Positions 13,511 to 26,885 of a stretch of 64,000 bases of DNA are shown here, piece by piece. Both the position numbers and the translations under genes were made by a program. Under the pieces are notes generated by a model that did not search any database, was not told the origin of the DNA, and worked only from the letters and a program-made list of their open reading frames with translations. The DNA comes from Lingula anatina. Taxonomy: Eukaryota; Brachiopoda; Lingulata; Lingulida; Lingulidae. The stretch lies in contig NW_019775946.1 in the NCBI RefSeq assembly GCF_001039355.2, positions 689,195-753,194 on the forward strand, in the 5' to 3' direction. Numbering within the stretch: position 1 is the stretch's first letter; each line of letters starts with the position of its first letter.

Positions 13511-16129
13511 GTACAATGACCGATAATATAATGTGTTTTTTAAATGTCTTGTTTACGCTTAGAATGAAAACAACAAATTTCGACATTTTGAAACCTTATT
13601 TTCTAAATTGACTTAACCCGATCCACAGTAAATGAAATTGGAGGTCGATTCTTACCTATTTTTTTCAAGAACATGGGTTCGTGACTAAAAGATAATAAGT
13701 TTGAATACAATTGTGGCAAAAAGTACCCTGTACAGACAGTAATTCCTAGAACTAATGTAACAGCCCTTGGGGGACAGGTGGTTTCTTGAAGGACGGCGGG
13801 GTAAAAACATGACAGCTTAGAACGCAATCTGGACCAGACAAAAGCAGACAGAACGCAAAACAAAAAAATACATTCTCAGTTTCAACTTGTGCAATGGTCT
13901 GTATATCCTCAAGCCGTTCAAAACAGCTGTGGTACTGTGTTGAGTGATGGTTTGGCGTTTGAGAAATACCACTTAAAAATCTATTTTCTGTTTTCTGTTA
14001 AAAACACACGATGAGCGGAGGTGGTCAAAAGGGACGCTCAAAACGCTCTTGGAATTTGCAAAGAAATTCGTCATGATATAATTCACCCGAAAATTAGTTG
14101 AAAGTGTCAATTTTCCACCTTTTAGGTAATCAGAGACAACAAAGATTGTGTGAGACGGCGTGTTCTGAGAAGAGTGGAGCGAAAGGTCTTTAATGATGCT
14201 GTTGACGCATATCACCAGAGGCCATTGGAAGTGAGGATCAAACGGTTCGTCGCCAGCTGGGTCTCAGTAGGGCTTTTTTTATAGCTTATGTCAACTTTTT
14301 AATAATTTCTTCCAAGAACATTCAGTTCCATTTCCACACTTGGTTTTTAAGTCTCAGGGTAAACAGAAAAGAGCATTGCTCAGAATGTGAGCATACAAGT
14401 ATTACCATACAGTAGAATAGTTGCCTTTTTATTACCTGACAATGGCTCTTATTAAGCATGAAATGAAAGTTGCATTTAGTTGGTATAAAAAGGGAATAAC
14501 AAGAGGAGAAAGAAAATAATAACACGATTTCATATTGTAAACAATCACGAAATACGATATTTCCCGGAGTAATGGCATGTACATGTGAATTCAAGCATTT
14601 GAATCGATTTGTCAGCTTTTATCTGACACACCACTGACAGTCCTAATGTTTTCAGCTACTACGGATATCTTCTTAATTGTTATTGCTATTGAATTTTCTC
14701 ACGAAATCATGAAGTTGACCGGTGTCCAGCGTTGTGTGCCAATTTTATCATCACGCCTGGGTAGTTCGTTGTCCCACCACCATCATCATCTGGTACCGTC
14801 ACTTCCACTGTCCATACTACCGGACAGACATAAGTTTGTTCGTTGCGCCACATTTGGATTGCGGCAGACCGTTCAAGCTGCTCAGTGCCAGAAAGATCGA
14901 CTGATAACTACAAATTCATATAGCTGTGACAGGAAGCGGTTTATCTCTGTCATATTTGAAATCAGTGTTAACATATTGAATAGAACGATAATCCATAGTA
15001 ACGCAATACCAACACACACCCGCAATCGAGCTGGCAGAAAACTTTACAAAAACAAACGACGCGCGTTTTTCGTTAAATGATAAGGCAATGCATTAGGGTA
15101 ATTGCTTGGTGGCCGATTTTAGACGTATTGCAACTAAAAGTGAAGATAAGATCGGACTTTTTGTACAGTACAGTGTAGTTAGTTTTGAATGTCATTTGAA
15201 AAAAACAATCTTACATGCAAAACCATGGACCCATGAAAAACTTATCTATTTAGCAAATTAAAAAACAGGCAAAGAATACTCTTGGATATCGTCTTTCCAG
15301 CACTTTCGTAGCTGGATGTGTTTTGGCATCATATCAACACAACGGCAACTATTAGCACTATCTCCTCGTTGTCCTCGCAATGCTCATTAATTATCAATAA
15401 CGCCGTTAATTTTAGGCTGTTTTACTCTCCGAAATAAAATACCCGAACTAATTATCCATGCAATCTGCCTTAAGCGTTTATAGGGGAGCGTTACCGTCGA
15501 AGACACAGGCGATGTAGCCAAATACATCACAAAAGATGTCTCAAAACCACTATCATCAAAATTCTTAATAATTCAAACTACAAACATGCCACTTTTTGGT
15601 TATATCATCTCTCTTTCTTGTTAGTTTGCCATCTGGAATCGATTGGAGCAACGCTACATGGGCTATCAAATACACTTGTAACTCTACATATATATACTGT
15701 TACTATTTTAACCAAAACAAGCAAATAGTTTAATGAGTGTCAATTCTTCCACAAGCGATGTATACAATGCATGACAATGACGGATCCAGGAGTCCCCCCG
15801 ATTTCCGACCCTCGTCTCCGTTACAAAAATTGTAATTGGAGTAACTAATTTGGATCTCAGTACGTGTCTAATTTTTGGAAGGGATGGGGGACTATTCCTC
15901 CAGTTCATTTTGAAAAGGGGGAGTCACCACTACGCTACACTAAAGAGATCCTCCAATGTATGATAGTTATAGCACTAATTTCACAAAATAATTCTATCCT
16001 GTTTGGTCAAAAGTTTGTAAGAAAATTGTATATACCACACTTAAAGCGTAGAAATATCAAGTCAAAAAACGTTTTCCGCTACTTGCCCTTCGGGCAAAAG
16101 AAATCAAAGTGGACTAAAATTATGACTAT

Positions 16130-16303
16130 GGCCCCATTCAGAATAGGGGCTAACTAGTCCGAGGGTCAAATATGGCGACCCAATACAAAGCTTGCCGTAA
16201 AATCCGCTAAATAGACACTGAATATATATTCCGTGGGGTAGTATTCAAGTGGGTCGACCATATTTGACCCTCGGATTAGTTAGTCCCCTATTCTGAATGG
16301 GAC
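16130..16303. mobile_element. 174-bp foldback (MITE-like) element
   Basis: The left arm (16130-16182) and right arm (16250-16303) are near-perfect inverted copies of about 52 bp, with shared core GAGGGTCAAATATGG. The middle is about 67 bp with no coding potential. This is the structure expected of a non-autonomous DNA transposon. I see no clear target-site duplication. Confidence 0.75.
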
Positions 16304-18407
16304 CTTTAATTAACGTGGTCCCTCGTTAGGTAGGCAACTTCCTCTGGTTGATGCTTAACGGCACAGACTGCCACCGAAATTCGAACAGAGATCAGAGATC
16401 AAGGCAATATTTTTGGGCACAGTGTTTTGAATAATTGGTTGTGTAAATTCGGCAATGCCTTTCAGAGGCAAAGTATGGAAAACGCCCTCTTTTTAGTGTC
16501 TAAATGCGCTATTATACGTGCGTGAGTGTTTGGGTAAAATATACCGTAGTGTATCTTTCTCATCATGATCATTGAGTGCTGTCTGCGCCCACCAACAGAT
16601 TTTGTCACCTATCCATCATATTTCTCTCAATTTAAAGATGATATAGTTATTGTCATGGACAGGTGTTCTATAATGACTCGCAATACAAGACTGGAGCTAA
16701 TAACGGTTCAAACACGCAATGTCTACATCAACATCAGCACGTGGGAAGAAAGAGCCTTCATAATTTTGTCTCCATCGACTGCTCAAGACTTTGTATTAAT
16801 TGGGAACTTAATGAAACTGGAGTGAGCAGTGGTGTCCCTTTAGTAAAAAAAGAAGTCCAACTTTAGTGTCACTGTAATAAGATATGATTATCAGTATGTG
16901 TTGATGTATGTGAATTTGCTAGAGTCTCCAGGATGCCATGATGTTGTGCAGTTCTATTAACTTAAAATCCAATTCCCTGGTGTACATTTCGCGTTTGATT
17001 GTTTTGTGACAGAACAGGCACACTGCCGTTACTTAAAGACTCAAAATGGTCTGAAAATGATAACAGATTATCGATTGAAATCCAACCTGAATCATAGTTT
17101 TATTATAGACCGGAGCGAGATTGCCAGACACATCCTTTTTAAAGTAAATCGTAACTTAGTAGAATTCCCTTGTTTAAAAGCCATGCGGACCTCGTAAGCA
17201 AATCGGATGTCGGAATGCGTTATCAAAACATTAGGAAATTTAACGTCATTTTTGATACAGCACAGTCTTCTTGGGCATAATGCACACTCGGAAGATCAAG
17301 GCTGGTCCGTTTTAACAGCAATTCGTTTAAAATTGGGGTTTCTCTCAACCTAATTGAAGCATTGTAAAATGACACTCGTACAATGTACCTTGCGAGGATA
17401 GCTATTAATTTAACCTCATTTGCATTAAATCACAGCCTATTGTCGGAAAACAATTATTAGAATAACTGCTTTGCCCACAGAAATCAAGTTAAGACTTTGT
17501 GATTTTCTCAAGACATTTTCATTACAGCTCTTTTCTTTAAGATTGCCTCTCTCAGACCCTTTCCTGTGCACGGGGGACCAATTACCAATGAAGTAAAAAA
17601 TTAAAGGGGACTGATTGATGGGACTTGACGTATAGCTATCATTTTAGGAAATCTCACAAGACAAACTATTTAAGAATGTCATCTTATCCTTATGCAGCGA
17701 CACAAGTGTATTACCGTTGATAAAGAAACGTGTAGATGACAAAATGAATTTTAAAAAAAGAAAGAAAGACAAAAAATGGCACAGACGGGATGGAGATTCT
17801 CTTCATCCTGAAATTCTATTAGGTAATCTTATCAATTCCTTTGCCTGTCTCCCACTCAGGGAGTAGAATTTGATTAAAGTGAACCATCGGCTGCGGAAAT
17901 AACAAAATAAACTTTGTTAGAAGTGATCTGATCAGTGACATTTCAAGATTATCAAATGGTTTGCATCAGGGGAAGCAAGACGATTTCAACTTGTTTGGTG
18001 TGAAGGCCTAATTCTATCAGCACCATCGGATTGGTATGATTCAAAGTGAAGTTGACATTTTATAGAAAACCCTGGCAACTGATGTCCTCATGGGAAAAAT
18101 CGACATTTTTACCAATGCGGCTAGCTGGATTTCATTTTCTTTTCTTTTAAGATTTAAAAATCCCTGTTACACAGGCCTTACGACCACTTAGCTAACACAT
18201 TTTTGCTCACTCTCACCCCTTTCAAAGCTGTGACATTGGCAATATTTGATAGTCATCAAATTCATAGACCATTTCAAATTCATACACAATATTGCAGACT
18301 TTCTTTTTGTCACATGCATTTGTCACATGTAAGAGAGGGTCATTGACTGTTATCCAGTGGTAACCCAGGGAGGGTGTTCACTCTGTATTAATACTTTTAT
18401 GGGTTAC

Positions 18408-18521
18408 AAAGTGGCGGATGTAGAAGGGGGTCAGGCTGATCCCCCCTTCAATTTCCCCACGGCAAGGGGGGGGGGTTCACATCCGAGGACCCCCCTTCAA
18501 ATAATGATGGATCCGCCCCTG
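18408..18521. mobile_element. Possible short inverted-repeat element or fragment
   Basis: GTGGCGGATGTAGAAGGGGG on the left is partly matched, inverted, by a right end whose reverse complement begins CCAGGGGCGGATCC and continues to GAAGGGGGG. G- and C-rich runs lie between. It looks like a small decayed DNA-transposon derivative, but G-rich simple sequence inflates the similarity. Confidence 0.4.
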
Positions 18522-19057
18522 GTTACATATCCACTATGAAACAGGAAATACTACGTACGTCACCGCCATGGTAGGCTACACGTATAAGTAACGCTAGAAA
18601 AATACTCGTGTATTTATATCAATAAGTTATGTCAAAAATGTTGGAAAATATTTGGTGAAAAATATCTTATATGGTGACGGCATACCACCGAGAGTGAAGG
18701 TGCCTAGAAAATTTAAAAATATATATCGTATTAATGGCAAAGGCGGTGAAATAAAGAAGATTTTTATTGCATTTTTCAATAATTTTGACCTATGATCAAT
18801 GTCAATTCGGTCTTATTTGCTCATTCAAAACAATGTGTCCAGTTCATTCCGCTTGCCGTCTTGACAGTATTTTTATTGCCAACTTTTGCCAACATAAGCT
18901 GCCGTACGTAGTCTCGAATATCGGTGCTTTAAGAAAAATGCATATTAGAATGAAATGTTTTGATGCATCTAAGTAATAATGCGGTAATGATAAAAAAAAC
19001 AATACCTGTTTTATCTTTAGGAAAAATTGCACCCTTTGCTTTAAACTAGAGTAACTT

Positions 19058-19079
19058 CCTTTTTTTTTTTTTTTTTTTG
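19058..19079. repeat. Poly-T tract
   Basis: An uninterrupted run of about 20 T. Confidence 0.9.
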
Positions 19080-19894
19080 CAAAATTAGCTTGGTAGCAAA
19101 CTGGTGAAATCTAAGGGCGGAAGATAATTAGGTTGTTATTGTCAGTTTTAACTATCTAGGCATCTCAATTTGAACGACAGTCTAAAATCTGCAGACAGGG
19201 CATCATTAAAAGCATCCCTAAGGAAAAATCACGAGGTGGACAGCCCACATTTTGTTTGTTTGGTTTCATGACAATTATACTAGTCGTCGTGCACAACACA
19301 AATAACACGGGTTGTTTGTTTTAATTGATTTTCTTAATAATTTACGGCACACTATGAAAACATTAGTGTTTGGCAAATACGGCAAACGAAGCGTATATGA
19401 TGAATTGGCTTTGGGTTTAACCAACCAAATACGGAACAGTAACGTGAGCTGAAATACTGCTTAATCAGCAATTATCTCCTTTATGACACAAAGAACAAAA
19501 AGAATAAAAAGAGACAAAATAGAATTCACCGGTAATGTAATGGTGTGTGCTGACCACAGATGTATTGATCAGTGACTAAAGATTTCCAAATTGATCGATA
19601 TAGATCATATCTTGTCAGCATTGTGTAACCTGTCAAACCTGTCCATCTTGTCTTATCGTTGTCTCACCTGTCATTTTTCCAGTCCACTCTGATCACAAAG
19701 CTGGGTCCAAGGAATAAAAAAACTCAATCCCATTTTACAGTTTTTAAGAGGAGAAAAGCCCCATAATGTTGGCCTACAGTTGCAAGTTTCATGTGCTCAG
19801 CACTGCAAAGTGGCACAACTTTTTCCAAGCTGACTTAACGGTAAAATTTCCTTACTACCCCTCTACCCCCTCTACTCCCCTACCCTTCCCCCAA

Positions 19895-19931
<37 letters not shown>
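19895..19931. repeat. (CA)n microsatellite
   Basis: CA dinucleotide run preceded by a C-rich pyrimidine stretch. Confidence 0.95.
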
Positions 19932-19937
<6 letters not shown>

Positions 19938-21508
19938 TGATACAATGGTTCTGCCACTCGGTATATACCCAAACACATTGAGATCAGTGGTACCTCAATT
20001 AAACATAGGGTATGGCTATTGAACCTTAATTATTAACAATATGCGCTGAAGCCCATACTGATGGAAGATTAAGGCGGAGGACCCTTTAAGAGACAACAGT
20101 ATATCTGGGCGGCGGGCGGTGTGTGTAATGCGAAAATCACACATATCAGTCATCGAAATGTTGAAAATAATGACGCGTTAATCCTACGGTAGTTACTTAT
20201 ACTCTATCTGCTGAGAAAATCCTGATGATTGTGTGTGTTTTAAAAAGCTCAAACTACAGAAAGCACACCATACTTAGACACGTCTCAACTTATAAGAGAG
20301 AACGCCTGATATTAAATACCGTACAGTACACCTTAAAGCGTAAGCAATGCTAATGGAACTAATCCAAACCCAGTTAATGCGACAACTTCGTATTCTGCAC
20401 AATAGGTGTTTACAAATGTACCTTTTCAGTCAAATTGAGGACATTTCCCTATGACTAACCCTCGTTAAATCTTGGTAATCTCTTTAAACTGAATCTTTGC
20501 TTTTCAATTGATTTACCGTTTTTGCCAAACACCTGCTCCAACCGCAATAATCATAGCTTTTCACCGCTAATGTCTGAAAGCACTTATTTCGTGAGAAGGA
20601 CGGGGACAGTGTCTTCAGCAAGAGTTTACCAGATCAAAGCGTTAGGCTGGTAGTACTTTGCACAATTTATAGGACATATCACTCTCTTCGCAGTAAAAGC
20701 CTCCAGGAATTTGGGTGATGATGCTTTGATTAAACCCAAAATCGAATAAAAACATATATACATATCAATTATACAGAAATTCCGCGAAATGTACGCAAAC
20801 TGATAAACCCACTAGACAATTATTAATCTGAACTTCTTTTAATATGAATATTTGTGTGAAGAGAAGCATTCTTTGATTTTTTAGAAATTATTATATTTGA
20901 GTTTGAAAGCGATTAAAATTACCCTGCACATTAAGCTAATAGTGATTAACGTTAAATGTAAGATTGTGTTTGATCACAACAAGTGGATTAGGCGTGTCTT
21001 ATCTAACGCATCAGACACCTTAGATAATTCATTTGTGTATGGCGCTATATAATAATGCGGAATAGATCCAACTCAATTTACGTTAAAAAACCTAACATAA
21101 ATAAATAAAAACAAAAAAGAAAAAACAAGCATAATGGTATGGTTGATTCTAGCACAGACACCAAAGCCCGTCAGCAATCTTTTGATCACGGCTCTTCTTT
21201 ATTATTTTTATTTTACTTTTTTAAAATCTTACTGTCAGGGGCGAAGGATTACGCTGCATGCAATGGTGATTTCCAGGTGTAGGGTTAAACAATCGCTCTC
21301 TCTTTTGATGTAAACAAACCTTAATGACCTTTTGATATAATTTTCATGGGTATAATATTTTTATTAGCAGCTGTCATAAATTAAAACGGGCCTTTTGTTT
21401 GGCATGCCGCTCGCGGAATATCAAGATGGAGAGCATTTTACGTTTCAAGTACATGGAAGATCCTTTTTCTTCTTCAGGAATGGACGTGGACTGAAACCGA
21501 CAATTTCT

Positions 21509-21573
21509 TCTTTCCTTTTTTCTTTCTTTCTTTCTTTCTTTCTCTCTCTCTCTCGCTCTTTTTTTTTTTTTTA
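21509..21573. repeat. (CTTT)n(CT)n and poly-T tract
   Basis: A pyrimidine-only microsatellite just upstream of the LRR gene, probably in its promoter or 5' UTR region. Confidence 0.9.
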
Positions 21574-21976
21574 AGAAGGGGATGGTTGCTGTTGCCCCGT
21601 GTTTAGGAGTGTGGTTTGGGTGGGGACTAAAATCTTCAGTGCCTTTCTAACGTCTAGAGTATCCTTGCGCTTGCGATTGGTCCATACAGCACCTTTGCAT
21701 AACCAGTTTTGTCGTGAAAATAATTCTTTTGTGTGCTTTTGTTGCGGCATTTCATCTGTACCTTGCCATTCGTGCGGAGAAAGCCGCTTATTATACTGTT
21801 AAGGATCGCATATTGATTTTATACCTGTTACGCAGAGAAAAATACAAAAGAAACCATGCGCTGGGGAGTCAATGGAAAAAACCAAACTTCCTTGTTAGTT
21901 TACGTATTTCTTTGGGACCCCTCAAATAACAATACTTAAGCTTATAGCTCTTGCACAATTGCATACTTCAATCTAG

Positions 21977-24319
21977 ATGATGGCGATGAAGGTAAGTTAA
22001 AATACATCAAGATGAAACATTTTAAGTAACAAAAAACCAAATAGCTATGATCAAGAATCTCTCATTAATTATCGCAGGATATTACTAGTATGTTTATAGA
22101 AATATCCCTAGTTCTGCTAGGTCACGTACACTTCAATTAACAACATGGCGTCATTCTGTGAGTGGCATCTGTGTTGTAAGTAACTATGTTAACTAATACA
22201 TTAACTGCCAGATGCACGTCAAAGTTTGATACCTAGACCCTATATAAGTTCAAGAAAACCAGTTAAATTTTTTTGTAACTGAGTCTGGGAGAAAAGATTT
22301 TTTGTCATCGATGAATTATTGTACTAGTAGGCCTACTAGTATTATGTACTAGTAGCTTCTAGTTAGCAACTGAACCATGCAGCATTTGTTTTTTTATTTT
22401 AGGTGTTTGTGGAACGGGCCAGTGTGTCAGTGCGTCTTTTTCTACTGGTTGTAACTTTAAACCTGATCGTAGCTGGGGCGCACGGCGGATGCCCAAGTAT
22501 TCTACCCAGCGCTTGCAATTGTGCAACTAGGATAGAAAACTTGCAGGAGATCACCTCTGTGAAATGCGTAGGGAAGGGATTGGCGGATACTCCACTGTTT
22601 ACCTACCAGGCTAACCGCAGTGTTCACATTCTAGATCTCCGTAGAAATGAGCTGACCTCCATTGCAAATTATGCTTTTGATGGGCTGTATGGAGTGCGAA
22701 TACTGTGGCTGGACCAGAACCAAATCTCAACCATCGCATCTAACGCATTCAGCGCTATTAGCAGCACTCTACAACAACTGCATTTAAATTACAACCAACT
22801 TCCGCGCATCCCATTGAACGGCCTGAAAGTTTTAACCAAATTACAGAGACTGGAACTGCGATACAATAAAATAGTAAATTTAGGTCTGACGGACCTTGAA
22901 GGACTGAACGAGTTAAAGCACTTGGATCTACAATCTAATGACATCAGTGCCATCGCTGAGGCGCAATTTTCGAAGTTTCCAAATTTGGGACTCTTGTCGC
23001 TCGGAGAAAACCGCATAGCCGACCTCCCAACGCGTGCCTTTGAGGGCATCGAAAACTTAACATCACTATCTTTGTCCGACAATTTGCTCACCGAAACCCC
23101 CCTTGACACATACGAGAGACTAAGACAACTAGAAATATTTGATTTTAATCGGAATCGCATAAGCGAACTTAACGTTGCTCTTTTTCAGAGACTAACGGGG
23201 TTGAGGAACATTTATGGATCTGGAAACAATCTCGAGAAAATAGAGAGAGGAACATTCGATAATCTCCACAGTCTTACTACGCTCGACCTTTCCAATAACA
23301 GATTTCACACACTGGCATCTGATACATTCAACGGACTCGCCATGTCATTAGTGACTCTAAACCTTATGAACAATAACCTGACTGAAGACTCGGTCTTACC
23401 TGCTATACACTCCTTGACTAACTTACAGCGACTTCTATTGTCGGGAAACGCCTTTCAGATCTTGGGAGCAAATGCGTTTCAGTCACTCAGCAAACTTAAA
23501 GAACTTTTCCTTGCTCGCAATAATATTCGGCGTGTAAACAACAGCGCGTTTTCTGGTCTTGAAGAAAGTCTTGAAGTTCTTCACTTAGAGCACAACCGCC
23601 TGTTGAAACTTCCGTACTTGAAAAACCTCACAAATTTGCGAGAGTTCTACTTTGGTGGCAACGCTCTCGGAGTTATTCCAAAGAGGGCATTCGACGGTCT
23701 CGAGTTGACACGCCTAGATCTCAGTCAAACGAACATCACCTCCAAACTGGCCTCACTTCCACCGGAGGCGTTCCAAGGTCTGGAGGAATACCTTGAAAAC
23801 TTAGACTTGCATGGGAACTTCCTGGAAACTGTTCATCACTGTGTTTTTAGATGGCTGAAGCGCCTGAAGATCCTCGACATTTCGTTCAACCCCTTGTCGT
23901 GTGACTGTAGAATGCTGTGGCTGCATTTTACATTCCGAGACGTGACGTACAACAGAGCGAGGTGTGACCGGTCAGCGAACAAGGGTGAAAGTTGGGAAGA
24001 GTCAAGTGCCGTCGAGTCTTTTACAGTCTCCGGATGCTCGTCAGACGAAATCGCCAATTGCACTGACCCGCCGGTCCCTAGCTCTACAAATACCCCCACT
24101 AGCCAGCCGCCCCCTGGGGACCAGCCAAGGCAACTGACCGCTGACAAGGATACGGTTGTAGTTATTGTGTTGGTCTGCGTCTGTGGACTGGCTCTGCTGG
24201 CAGTGATCGTGGGGTTCATATGCAGTTGTTCTCAGAGACGACGCGTTCTCAAAAACGACTTTCCAATGTCTGATACATCTTCAACCGTGTACAGCACTTC
24301 TTCAGTTTTCAAGCGTTAA
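21977..24319 (+). CDS. Leucine-rich repeat transmembrane protein
   Basis: Coding exons are 21977-21991 (MMAMK, donor AAG|GTAAGT) and 22403-24319, giving 643 residues. The large exon cannot start by itself: it lacks an N-terminal ATG, and the TAG of its acceptor (TTTTATTTTAG) is an in-frame stop. Order: signal peptide (about 1-33), cysteine-rich LRR N-cap (CPSILPSACNC), about 17 LRRs with LxxLxLxxNxL spacing, LRR C-cap starting NPLSCDCRMLWLH, Pro/Thr-rich stalk, one membrane helix (about 588-614) and a 29-residue tail with basic stop-transfer SQRRR and many Ser/Thr/Tyr. This is a type I cell-surface LRR protein, expected to bind extracellular ligands or neighbouring cells. No TIR, Ig or FN3 domain is present, so it is not a Toll receptor or a LINGO. 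I cannot assign an ortholog. Confidence 0.9.
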
Positions 24320-24341
24320 TTAAGTGTTCATTTGAGAGATT

Positions 24342-24981
24342 TTCGTTAGCGTCACAGACAAAGTGTAAATGAAGGTGACTTGTTCAACTCAAAGGACAGC
24401 TCTCCCAGGGTGATGTTGTAATTAGTAGACTTTACTTTTCTATAGACAAAACGTAAGTGGTGGTGCGTTATGACCAACTAGACAGACATATAAACGTTCA
24501 AAATAAAAGAAACAGTGACATCGAAACTACCTAAAATTTACAGATTGAAGTAGGCCCTACACATTGATGCAATATAACATAGGCCAAAGCTTAATAGCAT
24601 AATCACTACCATTCTTAATTATGCACTATTACATGTAATAGTGTGGACAATGAAAAAAATGTTACTGGCATAATGCTTTAAAGCCACACAGGTAAAATGC
24701 CAATCTGTGAAGAATGAAAAATAAATGACAAAAAATTTTGCCAGTGTCTTCAACAAGAATAGCCTAGTTTTCGAACTGCTCAAGTGTGGACAATCATTTC
24801 ATTTATTCAAAGCTCACAGGAGAGCTCTCAAACTTTCGTGTTACATATATAACATACTGTGTAATTAGTGGACACAGGAGTGACACAAGCTAAGTGGCGG
24901 ATTTTCGTCAGCGCTACAGATAAAGTGTAAATGAAAGTGACTTGTTCAGCTCTCCCAGGGTTGTGTTATAATTAGTACAAA
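24342..24981 (+). repeat. Direct duplication of about 75 bp in the LRR 3' UTR region
   Basis: Copies at about 24342-24428 and 24900-24977 share TTTTCGT, AAAGTGTAAATGAA, GTGACTTGTTCA and CAGCTCTCCCAGGG in order. The first has about 12 extra bases (AACTCAAAGGAC) between the last two blocks. They are about 560 bp apart on the same strand. Confidence 0.8.
24720..24725 (+). terminator. Possible polyadenylation signal AATAAA of the LRR gene
   Basis: AATAAA on the plus strand about 400 bp after the LRR stop codon. Other hexamers exist nearby, so the site used is uncertain. Confidence 0.3.
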
Positions 24982-26162
24982 TTGTTTCTGTGGAAAAAAG
25001 GTATATATCCAAGAAACTACAGTTTATTGCAGAGGTAATACACAGCGACCGAAGACTTCTCGGGATGTCTTAAAAGAAATCAATGATTAAATGTAAAGAT
25101 TGCTTTTTATGGATACATGTAGATATACGCGTTTCTTGTAAGGTACATGTATAAAGAGCGCTTTTTTGGAGACTTTAAAACATTGTATCAAAACCATATT
25201 TCACTATAATACATACGTGAATTCGAATTTTGTCTTGTTTAAAAGAAATGCGGTTTCAGTGCTTTAAATGTCCTTTTTAAATCATCTATAGTTTAACGGT
25301 CAAAAATATCACTTAAATTTGATGAAAAAACTAACCCTACGTGTATAGATTTTAAGGATTGCACTTTTCAAAGACAACTCTTTCAAAACATTACAAAACA
25401 TTTATTGATTTGTAAACATGAGACGAAATATATGAACTACATGTAAAAATCACTCAAGGATTATCTCTCACACTGTGACTTCTGTTCAACAGGTGTCAAA
25501 TCTCCATAAACATTTCTGACAGGTATTATGCATTCCACCATGTTTTCTTCACTTCAACTTTACAGCCTGTATAATGCATTTGATTTGTACATTTTATGTA
25601 CACTGTAAAATAAAAAGCACTTCCGTATTAATTTCATTTACAAATCTACCGTATTGCAATGACATTAATGCACTGTTAACTTTCACAAATATGACATACT
25701 GCATAAAAAAGAGAACTAGATTCCGGAGACGTACATAAAGTTGCATTAACACATATACTAGTAGAACGTTAGGAAGAAAGGCATGCACAGTGATTACATG
25801 GGGGGGGTCATCTTTTGGAAGACTGTGTGGATATGAAAATTTGGCATGAGTATAATGCTGAAAAAAATAACTACACAGGAAGTTAAATTGACATAATAGT
25901 TAATTTCATAAAACAACAAATAGGCAAAGGGATATACGTGTAGTACGTATGTGTATGTCCCACATGTATTTCAACTGAAAACTGCAATTAGTCTTAGGTT
26001 ATGTCAGCTTTTACTTGATTAAATCCAATTAGTAGTGATAAACATGGTGGAATCTAGTATTCATTTAAGTTTATACATAGTCGAAACATAGTTGAAACCA
26101 ATATTCTTCTCAAAATTGAAATGTGAAATATGTCTTTACACATACTTCTATAATTACTCTCT

Positions 26163-26206
26163 ATTAATTTTATTTTATTTTATTGGTTTATTTTATTTTA
26201 TTTTAT
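26163..26206. repeat. (TTTTA)n microsatellite
   Basis: A degenerate TTTTA pentanucleotide run, probably in the 3' UTR of, or just beyond, the minus-strand EGFLAM-like gene. Confidence 0.85.
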
Positions 26207-26885
26207 CATATATATATTAGAGCTACAATATTCAGACCTACAGAAGATAAAAATGTGCAAGCTTTCCACCTTTAAAGCCCTAAATAGGTCTAGACAACAC
26301 ATTAAAAATTACAAAACAATCACTGTTCACTTTGGCACAAATATGACAGACAAATATGAAAGCAGAGAAATGGAGAAAGAGAAAAGTATTATTTCATGTA
26401 CTGAACTATCTTTAGGTCAATTATGTTAGCTGTCAATAACGTGTACCATGACTATCTCTTGATGTTGAAAGATATAGTAACAAAATTATACATATAGGTC
26501 TCCTTCACACTTCTGTCCTATTTAAAAATAGTTACATATGATTCTTAGATTGGGATAATCTTTTACACAATTCTTCAGCAGGAAATATCTCTGTAACAAA
26601 TAAAGGCCAATTCCAGTTTGTATTTGGGCATATTTTGCTACTTTTACATTCATTTCATTTACATAATCCCAAAAATTGATAAAAAAAGAGAAGTAACAGC
26701 AATAACCCCACTGTCCTGACATTCCATGGCAAATAACTCTGTCATGATATCACAGTGGTTCTTCCTTCACTGAGTGCTGCTGGGACCTTCTACACTGACA
26801 TTTCAATATGCTGCGTCTTAAACATACTACATCCAATCCTGCTCTAGCTCTCATCACTTCACTGGGTTGGTGCTGTACTTTTGTT

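Larger units (their letters stand above)
11512..21976. other. Intergenic DNA upstream of the LRR gene
   Basis: No gene is supported. The longest open frame (plus strand, 14646-15080) has no recognisable domain and a His run from a CAC/CAT repeat. The stretch includes a diverged tandem duplication near 13206, a hairpin element near 16130, a possible element near 18408 and microsatellites. Its right end should contain the 5' UTR and promoter of the LRR gene, but I cannot place a TSS. Confidence 0.55.
24320..26885. other. 3' UTRs and spacer between two convergent genes
   Basis: The stretch holds the 3' UTR of the LRR gene from the left and, from the right on the minus strand, the 3' UTR of the EGFLAM-like gene. 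No further open frame is convincing. It contains a duplicated 75-bp segment and a (TTTTA)n run. Confidence 0.6.

Noticed and set aside
14646-15080. 144-codon open frame in intergenic DNA
   Set aside because: No recognisable domain; composition looks random, with a His run from a simple repeat, and there is no splice or polyadenylation support.
22789-23160. Antisense open frame of 123 codons inside the LRR exon
   Set aside because: It is the complement of strongly periodic LRR coding sequence and has no domain of its own; the same holds for the frame at 23836-24219.
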